Source: Pseudomonadota bacterium
GTDB taxonomy: Bacteria > Pseudomonadota > Alphaproteobacteria > Rhodospirillales > Magnetospirillaceae
Assembly: GCA_023426365.1 (NCBI GenBank)
Contig: JAFAAW010000003.1
Span: forward strand, 1-64,000
Length of the DNA: 64,000 bases
Reading direction: 5' to 3'
Part shown: piece by piece, positions 34,809 through 46,227 of the stretch
Layout of the letters: every line of letters begins with the position of its first letter
Numbering within the stretch: position 1 is the first letter of the stretch
Program-made: the position numbers and the translations under genes
Notes under the pieces: generated by a model
What the model saw: only the letters and a program-made list of their open reading frames with translations
Database searches by the model: none
What the model was told of the DNA's origin: nothing

Positions 34809-34885
34809 GGGGGTGTAGCTCAGTCGGTTAGAGCGCCGGCCTGTCACGCCGGAGGTCGCGGGTTCGAGCCCCGTCACTCCCGCCA
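34809..34885 (+). tRNA. tRNA-Asp (anticodon GTC)
   Basis: The 77-nt cloverleaf has acceptor GGGGGTG/CACTCCC (one G-U pair), discriminator G and encoded CCA. The D-arm is GCTCAGTCGGTTAGAGC. Anticodon stem CCGGC/GCCGG has loop CTGTCAC giving GUC, and the T-loop is GTTCGAGCC. Confidence 0.96.
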
Positions 34886-34927
34886 TGCCGCCGCGAGCGC
34901 CTGTCTTCCCAGTGAAGCGGCGGCGGT

Positions 34928-34942
34928 GCGGCGAAAAGCCGC
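34928..34942 (+). terminator. Short hairpin after tRNA-Asp
   Basis: The stem GCGGC/GCCGC with loop GAAAA is followed by GGTTTAAGG, 43 nt after the tRNA. It is a weak intrinsic terminator candidate ahead of the nuo operon. Confidence 0.35.
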
Positions 34943-35123
34943 GGTTTAAGGCTTGTGTCCTACAAGGAGGCATTCCGCCCGTTTTCGTCCTTTCCCATCC
35001 CCTAAAATCCGCCGGTGGTATCGCCATATGTTCCGTTTGGAACGGCATCCGGCAAGGCGGGGGGTAGGAGCGCGAATTTAGGCGGAGCTTCTTGGTCGGA
35101 CCCGAAACATTAGGGCAGGGACG

Positions 35124-35489
35124 ATGGAAGCTTGGCTGCTCGAATATCTGCCGATCCTGATCTTCCTCGGTATCGCCATCGCCGTCGCCGCCATCTGTAT
35201 CGGCGCGTCGTGGCTGGTCGGTCATCAGAAGCCCGACCCCGAGAAGAATTCGGCCTACGAGTGCGGTTTCGAGGCGTTCGGTGACGCGCGCTCGAAGTTC
35301 GAGGTGCGGTTCTACCTGGTCGCCATCCTGTTCATCATCTTCGACCTCGAAGTGGCCTTCCTGTTCCCATGGGCGGTGGCCCTGGGCAAGATCGGGCTGT
35401 TCGGGTTCTGGTCGATGATGGTGTTCCTGGGCGTGCTGACCATCGGCTTCATCTACGAATGGCGAAAGGGAGCCTTGGAATGGGAGTGA
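35124..35489 (+). CDS. nuoA: NADH-quinone oxidoreductase subunit A
   Basis: The 121-residue membrane subunit of complex I has three hydrophobic helices: about 8-32, about 64-87 ending [10 protein letters not shown], and about 92-112. The conserved loop PYECGF-type segment reads [18 protein letters not shown]. It helps form the quinone chamber next to NuoH and NuoJ. It is the first gene of a 14-gene nuo operon. GGGCAGGG precedes the ATG. The 3' end overlaps nuoB by 10 nt. Confidence 0.97.
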   Translation: MEAWLLEYLPILIFLGIAIAVAAICIGASWLVGHQKPDPEKNSAYECGFEAFGDARSKFEVRFYLVAILFIIFDLEVAFLFPWAVALGKIGLFGFWSMMVFLGVLTIGFIYEWRKGALEWE

Positions 35490-36040
35490 CCAATTCCGGA
35501 CTGGTGACGCCTGCGCACGCTGCGCCGCTGCCTCCTGGCGCGGCGCAAAACCAGGTTCTAAATCTGGTCACCGACCAGATCCAGGAAAAGGGCTTCGTGC
35601 TGGCCAATGTGGACAAGCTGGTCAATTGGGCGCGCACCGGGTCCATGTGGCCGATGACCTTCGGCCTGGCCTGCTGCGCCGTCGAGATGATCCATGCCGG
35701 CTGCTCGCGCTATGACCTGGACCGCTTCGGCGTCGTGTTCCGCCCCAGCCCGCGTCAGTCCGACGTGATGATCGTGGCCGGCACGCTGACCAACAAGATG
35801 GCCCCGGCGCTGCGCCGCGTGTACGACCAGATGGCGGAGCCCCGCTGGGTGATCTCCATGGGGTCGTGCGCCAATGGCGGCGGCTACTATCACTATTCCT
35901 ATTCGGTGGTGCGCGGCTGTGACCGCATCGTGCCCGTGGACGTCTATGTCCCCGGCTGCCCGCCGACCGCTGAGGCGCTTCTGTACGGCATCATGCAGTT
36001 GCAGAAGAAGATCCGGCGGACCGGTACCATTCTCCGCTAG
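35480..36040 (+). CDS. nuoB: NADH-quinone oxidoreductase subunit B
   Basis: The 186-residue peripheral subunit carries the terminal N2 [4Fe-4S] cluster that reduces quinone. The ligands are the adjacent cysteines in [17 protein letters not shown], the Cys in [10 protein letters not shown] and the Cys in [11 protein letters not shown]. The start at 35480 lies inside nuoA (GGAATGGG context) and gives an extended N terminus rich in Ala/Pro, common in alphaproteobacteria. The open frame further upstream is a shadow of nuoA. Confidence 0.97.
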   Translation: MGVTNSGLVTPAHAAPLPPGAAQNQVLNLVTDQIQEKGFVLANVDKLVNWARTGSMWPMTFGLACCAVEMIHAGCSRYDLDRFGVVFRPSPRQSDVMIVAGTLTNKMAPALRRVYDQMAEPRWVISMGSCANGGGYYHYSYSVVRGCDRIVPVDVYVPGCPPTAEALLYGIMQLQKKIRRTGTILR

Positions 36041-36066
36041 ACCACCCGAGGGACGGCCAGACCACC

Positions 36067-36675
36067 ATGACGCAAGCGCTGAAGGACCTGGGCGACTATA
36101 TCGCCGCCGCCCTGCCCAACGATGTGCTCGAAACCGAGGTCAATCGCGTGGGCGAGTTGACCATTCTCGTGCGCACGGCATCCATCGTGAAGGTCATGAC
36201 CTTCCTTCGCGACGACACCACCTGTCTGTTCAAGCAGGTGGTGGACGTGTGCGGCGTGGATTGGCCGGCCCGCGAGCAGCGGTTCGACGTCGTCTATCAC
36301 CTGCTGTCGATGAAGCACAACCAGCGCATCCGCGTGAAGGTGCACACCGACGAGGACACCCCCGTGCCCTCCATCACCGGCGTGTTCAACGCCGCCGGCT
36401 GGTTCGAGCGCGAGACCTGGGACATGTACGGCGTGGTCTTCTCCGACCATCCCGACCTGCGCCGCATCCTCACCGATTACGGTTTCGAGGGGCACCCGCT
36501 GCGCAAGGACTTCCCGCTGACCGGCTATGTCGAGCTGCGCTACGACGAAGAGCAGAAGCGCTGCGTCTACGAGCCGGTGAAGCTCACCCAGGATTTCCGC
36601 AGCTTCGATTTCCTCTCGCCGTGGGAGGGCCAAGGCCCGCTGCCCGGCGACGAGAAGGCGGAAGGGAGCCGCTAA
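36067..36675 (+). CDS. nuoC: NADH-quinone oxidoreductase subunit C
   Basis: This 202-residue 30-kDa-type subunit is part of the hydrophilic connecting module. It contains the signature segment [20 protein letters not shown] and ends with the [20 protein letters not shown] motif that precedes the C-terminal FR(S)FDF segment. It is separate from NuoD, unlike the fused NuoCD of E. coli. It lies 26 nt after nuoB and 3 nt before nuoD. Confidence 0.96.
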   Translation: MTQALKDLGDYIAAALPNDVLETEVNRVGELTILVRTASIVKVMTFLRDDTTCLFKQVVDVCGVDWPAREQRFDVVYHLLSMKHNQRIRVKVHTDEDTPVPSITGVFNAAGWFERETWDMYGVVFSDHPDLRRILTDYGFEGHPLRKDFPLTGYVELRYDEEQKRCVYEPVKLTQDFRSFDFLSPWEGQGPLPGDEKAEGSR

Positions 36676-36678
36676 GTC

Positions 36679-37857
36679 ATGGCCGAGTCCCAGATCAAGA
36701 GCTATAACATCAACTTCGGCCCGCAGCATCCGGCCGCGCACGGTGTGCTGCGCCTGATCCTCGAGATGTCGGGTGAAGTGGTCGATCGCGCCGATCCGCA
36801 TATCGGCCTGCTGCACCGCGGCACCGAAAAGCTGATTGAAAACAAGGTCTATCAGCAGTCGATCCCCTATTTCGACCGCCTGGACTATGTGGGCACCATG
36901 AACCAGGAGCACGCCTTCGTGCTCGCCGCCGAGAAGCTGCTCGGCCTGGAGGTGCCGCTGCGCGGCCAGTACATCCGCACGCTCTATTGCGAGATCGGCC
37001 GCATCCTCAACCACCTGCTCAACGTCTGCTCCTTCGTCTTCGACGTCGGCGGCATGACCCCGATGCTGTGGGGCTTCGAGGAGCGCGAGAAGCTGATGGA
37101 GTTCTACGAGCGCGCCTGCGGCGCTCGTCTGCACGCCAACTACTTCCGCGTCGGCGGCGTCGCCATGGACCTGCCGCCTGGTCTGCTGGAGGACATCGAC
37201 GCCTGGTGCGACCAGTTCCCCAAGGTCATCGACGACATCGAGACCCTGGTGACCGAGAACCGCATCTTCAAGCAGCGCACCGTCGATATCGGCACCGTCA
37301 CGCCCGAGCAGGCGCTGGACTGGGGCTTCACCGGTCCCAACCTGCGCGCCTCGGGCTTCGCCTGGGACCTGCGCAAGAGCCAGCCCTACGACGTCTACGA
37401 CCGCATGGATTTCGACGTGCCCGTGGGCAAGGCCGGCGATTGCTACGACCGCTATCTGATCCGCATCATCGAGATGCGCGAATCGCTCAAGATCATGAAG
37501 CAGTGCATCCGCGAGATGCCCGCCGGTGCCGTGCGCGCCGAGAACTACAAGGTCACGCCGCCGCCGCGCGCCGAGATGAAGCGGTCGATGGAAGCGCTGA
37601 TCCATCACTTCAAGCTGTTCACCGAGGGCTTCCACGTGCCGGCCGGCGAAATCTATGCCGCGGTCGAGGCGCCCAAGGGCGAATTCGCCGTGTATCTGGT
37701 GGCCGACGGCACCAACAAGCCCTATCGCTGCAAGATCCGGCCGCCGGGCTATGTGCATCTGCAGGCGCTGGACATGATGTCCAAGGGACACATGCTGGCC
37801 GACGTGGTTGCCAATATCGGCTCCATCGACATCGTTTTCGGCGAGATCGACCGATGA
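36679..37857 (+). CDS. nuoD: NADH-quinone oxidoreductase subunit D
   Basis: The 392-residue 49-kDa-type subunit lines the quinone-binding cavity with NuoB. It begins [18 protein letters not shown], holding the conserved His residues near the quinone head group. It also contains [14 protein letters not shown] and, near the C terminus, [16 protein letters not shown]. It descends from the [NiFe]-hydrogenase large subunit. Its stop overlaps the nuoE ATG (ATGA). Confidence 0.97.
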   Translation: MAESQIKSYNINFGPQHPAAHGVLRLILEMSGEVVDRADPHIGLLHRGTEKLIENKVYQQSIPYFDRLDYVGTMNQEHAFVLAAEKLLGLEVPLRGQYIRTLYCEIGRILNHLLNVCSFVFDVGGMTPMLWGFEEREKLMEFYERACGARLHANYFRVGGVAMDLPPGLLEDIDAWCDQFPKVIDDIETLVTENRIFKQRTVDIGTVTPEQALDWGFTGPNLRASGFAWDLRKSQPYDVYDRMDFDVPVGKAGDCYDRYLIRIIEMRESLKIMKQCIREMPAGAVRAENYKVTPPPRAEMKRSMEALIHHFKLFTEGFHVPAGEIYAAVEAPKGEFAVYLVADGTNKPYRCKIRPPGYVHLQALDMMSKGHMLADVVANIGSIDIVFGEIDR

Positions 37858-38456
37858 GCACTGAAGAAATGACGAGCTTTGCCTTCACCCCCGAGAACCT
37901 GGAAAAGGCGAAGAAGATCATCGCCAAGTACCCGGCGGGCCGGCAGCAATCGGCGGTCATGCCGCTGCTTGACCTGGCGCAGCGCCAGGTGGGTTGGACC
38001 AGCATGGCGGTGATCGAATACATCGCCGCGATGCTGGACATGGCGCCCATCCGCGTCCAGGAAGTGGTGACCTTCTACACCATGTACAACCAGCAGCCCG
38101 TGGGTAAGTTCCACGTGCAGGTGTGCACCAACATCTGCTGTCTGCTGCGCGGCTGCGACGGCGTGGCGGACACCGCCAAGCAGGTGCTGGGCGTCGAGTG
38201 GGGCGAGACCTCGACCGACGGCCTGTTCACCCTGTCCGAGGTCGAGTGCCTGGGCGCGTGCACCAACGCCCCCATGATGCAGATCAACGACGATTATTAC
38301 GAGGACCTGACCCCCGAGACCACCAAGGCGGTGCTCGAGGCGCTCAAGCGCGGCGAGACCCCGAAGACCGGTCCCCAGAACGGCCGTCAGTTCTCGGCAC
38401 CCGAGGGTGGCCCGACCACGCTCACCGAGCTCACCTTCCAGACGGAGAAGGCGTGA
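37854..38456 (+). CDS. nuoE: NADH-quinone oxidoreductase subunit E
   Basis: The 200-residue thioredoxin-like subunit of the NADH dehydrogenase module binds the off-path [2Fe-2S] cluster N1a. The ligands are in [13 protein letters not shown] and [13 protein letters not shown]. The start at 37854 overlaps the nuoD stop by 4 nt. A C-terminal extension after the cluster domain ([17 protein letters not shown] onward) is longer than in E. coli but usual in alphaproteobacteria. Confidence 0.96.
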   Translation: MSTEEMTSFAFTPENLEKAKKIIAKYPAGRQQSAVMPLLDLAQRQVGWTSMAVIEYIAAMLDMAPIRVQEVVTFYTMYNQQPVGKFHVQVCTNICCLLRGCDGVADTAKQVLGVEWGETSTDGLFTLSEVECLGACTNAPMMQINDDYYEDLTPETTKAVLEALKRGETPKTGPQNGRQFSAPEGGPTTLTELTFQTEKA

Positions 38457-39733
38457 TGCTGCGCGACCAGGATCGAGTTTTCACCAACCTCTACGGTCTG
38501 CATGACTGGGGCCTCAAGGGCGCCCGGGCGCGCGGCGACTGGGACAACACCAAGGCCATCCTCGAACGCGGCCGCGACGCCATCATCGAGGAAGTCAAGA
38601 ATTCCGGCCTGCGCGGCCGCGGCGGTGCGGGCTTCTCCACCGGCATGAAGTGGTCCTTCATGCCCAAGGTGGTGGGCGAGCGTCCGCACTATCTAGTCAT
38701 CAACGCCGACGAGGGCGAGCCGGGCACCTGCAAGGACCGCGAGATCATGCGCTTCGATCCGCACAAGCTGATCGAGGGCGCGCTGATCGCCAGCTTCGCG
38801 GTGGGCGCGCACGCCGCCTACATCTACATCCGCGGCGAGTTCATCCGCGAGGCCGAGAACCTGCAGGCCGCCATCGACCAGGCCTATGACGCCGGCCTGA
38901 TCGGCGACAATGCCTGCGGCTCGGGCTACAAGTTCGACTGCTACGTCCATCGCGGCGCCGGCGCCTATATCTGCGGCGAGGAATCGGCGCTGATCGAGAG
39001 CCTGGAAGGCAAGAAGGGCCAGCCCCGCCTGAAGCCGCCGTTCCCGGCCGGTGTCGGCTTGTACGGCTGCCCGACCACGGTGAACAACGTGGAATCCATC
39101 GCGGTGGTACCCACCATCATGCGCCGCAGCGCCTCGTGGTTCGCCGGCCTGGGCCGTCCCAAGAACTCGGGCACCAAACTGTTCTGCATCTCCGGCCACG
39201 TGAACAAGCCGTGCAACGTGGAAGAGGAGATGGGCATTCCGCTGAAGGAATTGCTGGAGAAGCACGCCGGCGGCGTGCGCGGCGGCTGGGACAACCTGCT
39301 GGCCGTCATTCCCGGCGGCTCGTCGGTTCCCGCCCTGCCCAAGTCCATCTGCGACACCGTGCTGATGGATTTCGACAGCTTGCGCGAGGTTCGTTCGGGC
39401 CTGGGCACCGCGGCGGTGATCGTGATGGACAAGTCCACCGACATCGTGCGCGCCATTGCTCGCCTGTCGCGCTTCTACAAGCACGAATCCTGTGGCCAGT
39501 GCACCCCGTGCCGCGAGGGCACCGGCTGGATGTGGCGCCTGATGGAAAAGCTGGTTCGCGGCGAGTCCTCCATGGAGGAGGTCGAGCTGCTGGAGCAGGT
39601 CACCCGCCAGGTGGAAGGCCACACCATTTGCGCCCTCGGCGACGCCGCCGCGTGGCCGATCCAGGGTCTGATCCGCAATTTCCGTTCCGAGGTCGAAAAG
39701 AAGATCGTCGGACGGAACCAGAGCGCGGCCTGA
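38456..39733 (+). CDS. nuoF: NADH-quinone oxidoreductase subunit F
   Basis: The 425-residue flavoprotein accepts hydride from NADH. It has the FMN/NADH-binding glycine-rich [20 protein letters not shown]-site [17 protein letters not shown], and N3 [4Fe-4S] ligands [12 protein letters not shown] plus the Cys in GHTICALGD. The ATG at 38456 overlaps the nuoE TGA by 1 nt. Confidence 0.97.
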   Translation: MLRDQDRVFTNLYGLHDWGLKGARARGDWDNTKAILERGRDAIIEEVKNSGLRGRGGAGFSTGMKWSFMPKVVGERPHYLVINADEGEPGTCKDREIMRFDPHKLIEGALIASFAVGAHAAYIYIRGEFIREAENLQAAIDQAYDAGLIGDNACGSGYKFDCYVHRGAGAYICGEESALIESLEGKKGQPRLKPPFPAGVGLYGCPTTVNNVESIAVVPTIMRRSASWFAGLGRPKNSGTKLFCISGHVNKPCNVEEEMGIPLKELLEKHAGGVRGGWDNLLAVIPGGSSVPALPKSICDTVLMDFDSLREVRSGLGTAAVIVMDKSTDIVRAIARLSRFYKHESCGQCTPCREGTGWMWRLMEKLVRGESSMEEVELLEQVTRQVEGHTICALGDAAAWPIQGLIRNFRSEVEKKIVGRNQSAA

Positions 39734-39749
39734 GGAGAGAAGACGTCAA

Positions 39750-41825
39750 ATGCCCAAACTGACCATCGACGGAACCGAGATCGAGGTCGAGGCCGGGGTA
39801 ACCATCCTCCAGGCCGCTGAGCAGCTCGGCATCGAGATCCCGCGCTTCTGCTACCACGAGCGCCTGGCCATCGCCGGCAATTGCCGCATGTGCCTGGTGG
39901 AAGTGGAAAAGATGCCCAAGCCCGTCGCCTCCTGCGCCATGCCGGTGGGCGAGGGGATGGTGGTGCACACCAACAACGCCAATGTCCGCCGCGCCCGCCA
40001 GGGCGTCATGGAATTCCTGCTGATCAACCACCCGCTGGATTGCCCGATCTGCGATCAGGGCGGCGAGTGCGACCTGCAGGACCAGGCCATGGCCTATGGC
40101 GGCGATCGCGGCCGCTATCAGGAAGAGAAGCGCGCCGTCGAGGACAAGTCCTACGGCCCGCTGGTGCAGACCTGGATGACCCGCTGCATCCAGTGCACCC
40201 GCTGCGTGCGCTTCATCACCGAAGTGGCCGGCACCCCGGTGCTGGGCGGCCTGGGCCGTGGCGAGCACATGGAAATCTCGAAGTACGTGGACGCCGCGCT
40301 GTCCTCGGAACTGTCGGGCAACCTGATCGACCTGTGCCCGGTCGGCGCGCTGACCAACAAGCCGGCCGCCTTTACCTACCGCGCCTGGGAGCTGAAGAAG
40401 ACCGAGAGCGTGGACGTCATGGACGCGGTCGGCTCGGCCATCCGCGTCGATGCCCGTGGCAACGAGGTGGTCCGCATCCTGCCGCGCGTCAATGACGACG
40501 TGAACGAGGAATGGCTGGGCGACCGGTCGCGCTTCGCCTGCGACGGCCTCAAGCGCCAGCGCCTGGACCGTCCCTATGTCCGCAAGGACGGCAAGCTGGT
40601 CCCGGCGAGCTGGGGCGAGGCTTTCGCGGTGATCGCCGACAAGCTCAAGGGTGTCCCGGGCGCCAAGATCGCCGCCATCGCCGGCGACCAGGCCGATTGC
40701 GAGACCATGGTGGCGGTCAAGGACCTGATGGCCGCCCTGGGTTCGCCCAACATCGACTGCCGCCAGGACGGCGCCAAGCTGGACGCCTCGGTGCGCGCCT
40801 CCTACCTGTTCAACAGCACCATCGCCGGCATCGAAGAGGCCGACGCCGTGCTGGTGATCGGGTCGAACCCGCGCAAGGAAGCTCCGGTCCTCAACGCCCG
40901 CCTGCGCAAGCGCTACCTGAAGGGCGGCTTCAAGGCGGCCGTGGTCGGCCCCAAGGCCGACCTCACCTTCAAGCATGACTGGCTGGGCGACAATGCCGCC
41001 GTGCTGGCCGACATCGCCGGCGGCAAGCATTCCTTCCTGGACGTGCTGAAGGCGGCCAAGAAGCCGGCCGTCATCGTCGGCCAGGGCGCCCTGGCGCGCG
41101 AGGACGGCGCCGCCATCCTGGCGCTGGCCAAGAAGATCGCCGACGCGGCCGGCGTGGTGAAGGACGGCTGGAACGGCTTCAACGTGCTGCACACCGCCGC
41201 CGCCCGCGTGGGTGGCCTGGACCTGGGCTTCGTTCCCGCCGCCGGCGGCCGCGACGTTGCCGGCATCGTCGCCGGTGCCGCCTCGGGCGACATCGCGGCG
41301 GTGTTCCTGATCGGCGCCGACGAAGTGGACGTCAAGGGCCTGGGCAACGCCTTCGTGGTGTATCTGGGCAGCCATGGCGACGCCGGCGCCCACCGCGCCG
41401 ACGTGGTCCTGCCGGGGGCGGCCTATACCGAGAAGTCGGCCACCTACGTCAACACCGAAGGCCGCGTGCAGCGCACCCGCCTGGCGGTGTTCGCGCCGGG
41501 CGAGGCCAAGGAAGACTGGCGCGTGATCCGCGCTCTGTCCGACGTGCTCGGTCGTGCGCTGCCCTACGACACCCCCAAGCAGGTGCGCGAGCGCCTGGTG
41601 GCGGTGAACCCGGTGTTCGCCACCGAGGGCGTGGTCGCCCCGCCGGCCTGGGGCGCCGCCTTCGGCACCGAGGGCGCCGTGTCCGACAAGCCGCTGGCCT
41701 CGGCCATCGACAACTACTACATGACCGACCCGATCAGCCGCGCTTCCAAGACCATGGCGGAATGCACGGCGGCGTTCGGCGAGGGCTGTGGCTGCAACCA
41801 TAAGAAGACGGGGACCCATGGTTGA
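39750..41825 (+). CDS. nuoG: NADH-quinone oxidoreductase subunit G
   Basis: The 691-residue 75-kDa-type subunit carries the electron wire. It has an N-terminal [2Fe-2S] ferredoxin domain ([19 protein letters not shown]), the His-Cys N5 site ([18 protein letters not shown]), and the N4 site ([10 protein letters not shown] with a distal Cys in [10 protein letters not shown]). A molybdopterin-oxidoreductase-like C-terminal domain follows that does not bind Mo. The end, [10 protein letters not shown], is Cys-rich. It is preceded by GAGGAGAG and overlaps nuoH by 8 nt. Confidence 0.97.
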   Translation: MPKLTIDGTEIEVEAGVTILQAAEQLGIEIPRFCYHERLAIAGNCRMCLVEVEKMPKPVASCAMPVGEGMVVHTNNANVRRARQGVMEFLLINHPLDCPICDQGGECDLQDQAMAYGGDRGRYQEEKRAVEDKSYGPLVQTWMTRCIQCTRCVRFITEVAGTPVLGGLGRGEHMEISKYVDAALSSELSGNLIDLCPVGALTNKPAAFTYRAWELKKTESVDVMDAVGSAIRVDARGNEVVRILPRVNDDVNEEWLGDRSRFACDGLKRQRLDRPYVRKDGKLVPASWGEAFAVIADKLKGVPGAKIAAIAGDQADCETMVAVKDLMAALGSPNIDCRQDGAKLDASVRASYLFNSTIAGIEEADAVLVIGSNPRKEAPVLNARLRKRYLKGGFKAAVVGPKADLTFKHDWLGDNAAVLADIAGGKHSFLDVLKAAKKPAVIVGQGALAREDGAAILALAKKIADAAGVVKDGWNGFNVLHTAAARVGGLDLGFVPAAGGRDVAGIVAGAASGDIAAVFLIGADEVDVKGLGNAFVVYLGSHGDAGAHRADVVLPGAAYTEKSATYVNTEGRVQRTRLAVFAPGEAKEDWRVIRALSDVLGRALPYDTPKQVRERLVAVNPVFATEGVVAPPAWGAAFGTEGAVSDKPLASAIDNYYMTDPISRASKTMAECTAAFGEGCGCNHKKTGTHG

Positions 41826-42846
41826 TCTGCTCTCTGGGCTGCTGCCCGCCGAGATCTGGCGTCTGGTCGTCATCGTCCTCCAGATCCTCGCCATCGTCCT
41901 GCCGCTGCTGGTGGCCGTCGCCTATCTGACCTATGCCGAGCGCAAGGTCATCGGCGCCATCCAGCTGCGCAAGGGCCCGAACGTGGTGGGTCCCCTGGGC
42001 CTGCTGCAGCCGCTGGCCGACGGCGCCAAGCTGTTCCTGAAGGAGACCATCCTTCCGACCGGCGCCAACAAGGCGGTCTTCGTGGTTGCCCCCATGCTGA
42101 CCTTCATCCTGGCCCTGATCGCCTGGGCGGTGATCCCGTTCGACGAGGGTTGGGTGCTGGCCGACATCAATGTGGGCGTGCTCTACCTGTTCGCCATTTC
42201 CAGCTTGGGCGTCTACGGCATCATCATGTCGGGCTGGGCGTCCAACTCGAAGTACGCCTTCCTCGGCGGCCTGCGTTCGGCGGCCCAGATGGTGTCCTAC
42301 GAGGTGTCGATGGGTCTGGTGATGATCTCGGTGCTGATCACCGCAGGCTCGCTGAACCTGACCGACATCGTGATGAAGCAGCAGGAAACCGTCTGGTACG
42401 TGATCCCGCACTTCCCCATGTTCGTCATCTACGTGGTGTCGATCCTGGCGGAAACCAACCGCGCGCCGTTCGACCTGCCGGAATCCGAATCGGAGCTGGT
42501 GGCGGGCTACAACGTGGAATACTCGGCGATGACCTTCGCCCTGTTCTTCCTCGGCGAGTACGCCAACATGATCCTGATGAGCGGCATCACCGTGGTGCTG
42601 TTCCTGGGCGGCTGGCTGCCGTTGCCGGGTCTGGCGTGGCTGGGCCTGCCGGGCGTGATCTGGTTCGCGCTCAAGGTCTGCTTCATCCTGTTCATCTTCC
42701 TGTGGGTGCGCGCCACCTTCCCGCGCTATCGCTATGACCAGCTGATGCGCCTGGGCTGGAAGATCTTCCTGCCGTTCTCGCTGCTGTGGCTGGTGCTCAC
42801 CTCGGGCGTGCTCGTCGCCTTCGGCTGGCTGCCGGGTCAGGGTTAA
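41818..42846 (+). CDS. nuoH: NADH-quinone oxidoreductase subunit H
   Basis: The 342-residue integral membrane subunit has eight predicted helices and forms the entrance of the quinone channel. Signature segments are [17 protein letters not shown] and [24 protein letters not shown]. The start at 41818 lies within the end of nuoG. Confidence 0.97.
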   Translation: MVDLLSGLLPAEIWRLVVIVLQILAIVLPLLVAVAYLTYAERKVIGAIQLRKGPNVVGPLGLLQPLADGAKLFLKETILPTGANKAVFVVAPMLTFILALIAWAVIPFDEGWVLADINVGVLYLFAISSLGVYGIIMSGWASNSKYAFLGGLRSAAQMVSYEVSMGLVMISVLITAGSLNLTDIVMKQQETVWYVIPHFPMFVIYVVSILAETNRAPFDLPESESELVAGYNVEYSAMTFALFFLGEYANMILMSGITVVLFLGGWLPLPGLAWLGLPGVIWFALKVCFILFIFLWVRATFPRYRYDQLMRLGWKIFLPFSLLWLVLTSGVLVAFGWLPGQG

Positions 42847-42856
42847 GGAGATAGAG

Positions 42857-43345
42857 ATGGCTTTCATCGACCGCACTGCGCGGGCGTTCCTGCTGGTCGA
42901 GCTCGTCCAGGGCTTGGCGCTGACGCTGCGCTACATGTTCAAGCCCAAGGTGACCATCAACTACCCTTACGAAAAGGGTCCGCTGAGCAGCCGTTTCCGC
43001 GGTGAGCACGCCCTGCGCCGTTATCCCAACGGCGAGGAGCGCTGCATCGCGTGCAAGCTGTGCGAGGCGGTGTGCCCGGCCCAGGCGATCACCATCGAGG
43101 CGGAGCCCCGCGCCGATGGCTCGCGCCGTGCCCGGCGCTACGACATCGACATGACCAAGTGCATCTACTGCGGACTGTGCCAGGAGGCCTGCCCGGTGGA
43201 CGCCATCGTCGAGGGGCCGAACTACGAGTTCGCCACCGAGACGCGGGCCGAGCTGATGTACAACAAAGCCAAACTGCTCGCGAACGGCGACCGCTGGGAG
43301 GCCGAACTGGCCCTCCGCATCGCCGCCGACGCGCCTTACCGGTGA
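42857..43345 (+). CDS. nuoI: NADH-quinone oxidoreductase subunit I
   Basis: The 162-residue 23-kDa-type ferredoxin subunit carries clusters N6a and N6b in two CxxCxxCxxxCP motifs ([12 protein letters not shown] and [12 protein letters not shown]). An N-terminal amphipathic helix docks it on the membrane arm. AAGGAG precedes the ATG. Confidence 0.97.
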   Translation: MAFIDRTARAFLLVELVQGLALTLRYMFKPKVTINYPYEKGPLSSRFRGEHALRRYPNGEERCIACKLCEAVCPAQAITIEAEPRADGSRRARRYDIDMTKCIYCGLCQEACPVDAIVEGPNYEFATETRAELMYNKAKLLANGDRWEAELALRIAADAPYR

Positions 43346-43358
43346 TCAGGGGGACGGC

Positions 43359-43970
43359 ATGATCGCGGCTCTCATTTTTTACATGTTCGCGGCATTGACC
43401 GTGGGTAGCGCGGTGATGGTCATCTCCGCCCGCAACCCGGTCAATTCCGTGCTGTTCCTCATCCTTTGCTTCTTCAACGCGGCCGGCCTGTTCCTGCTGC
43501 TCGGAGCCGAATTCCTCGCCATGGTTCTGGTGGTGGTCTATGTCGGCGCGGTGGCGGTGCTGTTCCTGTTCGTCGTGATGATGCTGGACATCAACTTCCT
43601 CAAGCTGCGCGAGGGCTTCCTGCAGTACCTGCCCACCGGTGCCCTCATCGGTCTGGTGCTGCTGGTCGAGCTGGCCACCCTGTTCGGCGGCTGGGCCTTC
43701 GCTCCCGACGTGGAAGCCCTGGTGCGTGCGCCGTCGCCCAGCGTGGCCGACGTGTCCAACACCGAGGCGCTGGGCCGGCTGCTCTACACCAACTACGCCT
43801 ACCTGTTCCAGGCCTCGGGCCTGGTGCTGCTGGTGGCCATGGTGGGCACCATCCTGCTGACCCTGCGTCGCCGCGAGGGCGTGCGCAAGCAGGTGATCGC
43901 CGACCAGCTTGCCCGCACGGGCAAGAACAGCGTCGAAATCCGCAAGGTTCCCACCGGGGGAGGCATCTGA
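43359..43970 (+). CDS. nuoJ: NADH-quinone oxidoreductase subunit J
   Basis: The 203-residue membrane subunit has five predicted helices, with the conserved [20 protein letters not shown] segment in helix 3 that contains the pi-bulge region linked to proton coupling. The stop overlaps nuoK by 1 nt. Confidence 0.96.
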   Translation: MIAALIFYMFAALTVGSAVMVISARNPVNSVLFLILCFFNAAGLFLLLGAEFLAMVLVVVYVGAVAVLFLFVVMMLDINFLKLREGFLQYLPTGALIGLVLLVELATLFGGWAFAPDVEALVRAPSPSVADVSNTEALGRLLYTNYAYLFQASGLVLLVAMVGTILLTLRRREGVRKQVIADQLARTGKNSVEIRKVPTGGGI

Positions 43971-44281
43971 TGTTCGAGATCGGTCTCGCCCATTACCTGA
44001 CCGTCGCCGCCATCCTGTTCACGCTGGGCGTGTTCGGCATCTTCCTGAACCGGAAGAACGTGATCATCATCATGATGAGCATCGAGCTGATGCTGCTGGC
44101 GGTGAACCTCAACATGGTGGCCTTCTCGTCGTACCTGAACGACCTGGTGGGCCAAATCTTCGCCATGTTCGTGCTGACCGTCGCCGCCGCCGAGGCGGCC
44201 ATCGGTCTGGCCATCGTCGTCTGCTTCTTCCGCAACCGCGGCACCATCGCGGTCGAGGAAATCAGCCAGCTCAAGGGGTAA
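43970..44281 (+). CDS. nuoK: NADH-quinone oxidoreductase subunit K
   Basis: The 103-residue three-helix subunit is the MrpC homologue. The conserved Glu in [14 protein letters not shown] and the second Glu in [13 protein letters not shown] are the membrane carboxylates of the E-channel. The standard length supports the ATG at 43970. Confidence 0.97.
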   Translation: MFEIGLAHYLTVAAILFTLGVFGIFLNRKNVIIIMMSIELMLLAVNLNMVAFSSYLNDLVGQIFAMFVLTVAAAEAAIGLAIVVCFFRNRGTIAVEEISQLKG

Positions 44282-44287
44282 TCAGCG

Positions 44288-46213
44288 ATGCAATTCGTCG
44301 CCGCCGTTTTCCTGCCGCTGCTGGGCTCGATCGTTGCCGGCTTCTTTGGCCGCTTCATCGGTGACCGCGGGGCACAGATTGTCACCTGCACGTTGTTGGG
44401 CATCTCGGCCGCCTGCTCGGCCCTGATCTTCAAGGACGTCGCCATCGACGGCAACGCCACCACCATCACGCTGCTGCACTGGATCCAGTCCGGTACGGTG
44501 GACGTGTCGTGGGCGTTGAAGTTCGACACCCTGACCGCCGTGATGATGATCGTGGTGACCTGGGTCTCGTTCATGGTCCACGTCTATTCCGTGGGCTACA
44601 TGAGCCATGACCCGTCGATCCCGCGCTTCATGAGCTATCTGTCGCTGTTCACCTTCGCCATGCTCATGCTGGTGACGGCGGACAACCTGGTGCAGATGTT
44701 CTTCGGCTGGGAAGGCGTGGGCGTGGCCTCGTACCTGCTGATCGGCTTCTGGTTCGAGAAGCCGACGGCCTCGGCCGCCGCCATCAAGGCCTTCGTGGTC
44801 AACCGCGTGGGTGATTTCGGCTTCGCGCTGGGCATCTTCGGTGTCTACTTCCTGTTCGACACCGTGACGTTCGACGCCATCTTCGCGGCCGCGCCGGACA
44901 AGGCCACCGCCACGGTGACCTTCTTCGGCATCACCGCCAACGCCATCACCATCTGCTGCCTGCTGCTGTTCGTCGGCGCCATGGGCAAGTCGGCCCAGCT
45001 CGGCCTGCACACCTGGCTGCCCGACGCCATGGAAGGCCCGACCCCGGTGTCGGCGCTGATCCACGCCGCCACCATGGTCACCGCCGGCGTCTTCATGGTC
45101 GCCCGCATGAGCCCGCTGTTCGAGTATTCGGACACCGCGCTGACCGTGGTGACCCTGGTGGGTGCCGCCACCGCGTTCTTTGCCGCCACCGTCGGCTGCG
45201 TGCAGAACGACATCAAGCGGGTGATCGCGTACTCGACCTGCTCGCAGCTCGGCTACATGTTCTTCGCCATCGGCGTGTCGGCCTATCAGGCCGCCATCTT
45301 CCACCTGATGACCCACGCCTTCTTCAAGGCCCTGCTGTTCCTGGGCGCCGGTTCGGTGATCCACGCCATGAGCGACGAGCAGGACATCCGCAAGATGGGC
45401 GGCATCTGGAAGCACGTGAAGGTGACCTGGGCGCTGATGTGGATCGGCTCCCTGGCGCTGGCGGGCATTCCGTTCTTCGCCGGCTACTATTCGAAGGACA
45501 TGATCCTGGAAGCGGCCTTCGCCTCGCACTCCATCCCCGGCCAACTGGCCTATTGGATGGGTATCGGCGCCGCCTTCCTGACCGCCTTCTATTCGTGGCG
45601 TCTGCTGATCATGACCTTCCACGGCAAGCCGCGCGCGGACGAGCATGTGATGGCCCACGTGCATGAAAGCCCGGCCGTCATGATCCTGCCGCTGTTCGTG
45701 CTGGCGACCGGCGCCGTGTTCGCGGGCTGGCTGGGCTACGACATGTTCGTCGGCCACCACCAGGCCGAGTTCTGGGGCGCCGCCATCAAGACCCTGCACC
45801 CGACGCTGGAGAACGCGCACCACGTGGAATCCTGGGTGGCTCTGATGCCCACCATCGTCGGTGTCGCCGGTATCGCGCTGGCCTACGTGCTGTACATGTT
45901 CGTGCCCTCGCTGCCCGGTATCCTCGCCAACAGCTTCAACGGGCTGTACCGCTTCTTGCTGAACAAGTGGTACTTCGACGAACTGTACGACTTCCTGTTC
46001 GTGCGTCCCGCCTTCCGTATCGGCAAGGGCCTGTGGCAGGGCGGTGACGGCGCGCTGATCGACGGGGTCGGCCCCGATGGCGTGGCCGCGGCCACCAGCG
46101 CGATCGCCAAGAAGGTCGGCAAGCTTCAGTCCGGTTACCTGTACCACTACGCGTTCGCGATGCTGATCGGCGTGGCGGTGTTCGTGACCTGGTACATGTT
46201 CAACGCGCGCTAA
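44288..46213 (+). CDS. nuoL: NADH-quinone oxidoreductase subunit L
   Basis: This 641-residue antiporter-like subunit forms the distal proton channel. It contains [21 protein letters not shown] (conserved Glu of helix 5), [32 protein letters not shown] and the long C-terminal lateral helix region. Length is typical. It starts 6 nt after nuoK. Confidence 0.97.
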   Translation: MQFVAAVFLPLLGSIVAGFFGRFIGDRGAQIVTCTLLGISAACSALIFKDVAIDGNATTITLLHWIQSGTVDVSWALKFDTLTAVMMIVVTWVSFMVHVYSVGYMSHDPSIPRFMSYLSLFTFAMLMLVTADNLVQMFFGWEGVGVASYLLIGFWFEKPTASAAAIKAFVVNRVGDFGFALGIFGVYFLFDTVTFDAIFAAAPDKATATVTFFGITANAITICCLLLFVGAMGKSAQLGLHTWLPDAMEGPTPVSALIHAATMVTAGVFMVARMSPLFEYSDTALTVVTLVGAATAFFAATVGCVQNDIKRVIAYSTCSQLGYMFFAIGVSAYQAAIFHLMTHAFFKALLFLGAGSVIHAMSDEQDIRKMGGIWKHVKVTWALMWIGSLALAGIPFFAGYYSKDMILEAAFASHSIPGQLAYWMGIGAAFLTAFYSWRLLIMTFHGKPRADEHVMAHVHESPAVMILPLFVLATGAVFAGWLGYDMFVGHHQAEFWGAAIKTLHPTLENAHHVESWVALMPTIVGVAGIALAYVLYMFVPSLPGILANSFNGLYRFLLNKWYFDELYDFLFVRPAFRIGKGLWQGGDGALIDGVGPDGVAAATSAIAKKVGKLQSGYLYHYAFAMLIGVAVFVTWYMFNAR

Positions 46214-46227
46214 GCCTGGGGATAAAA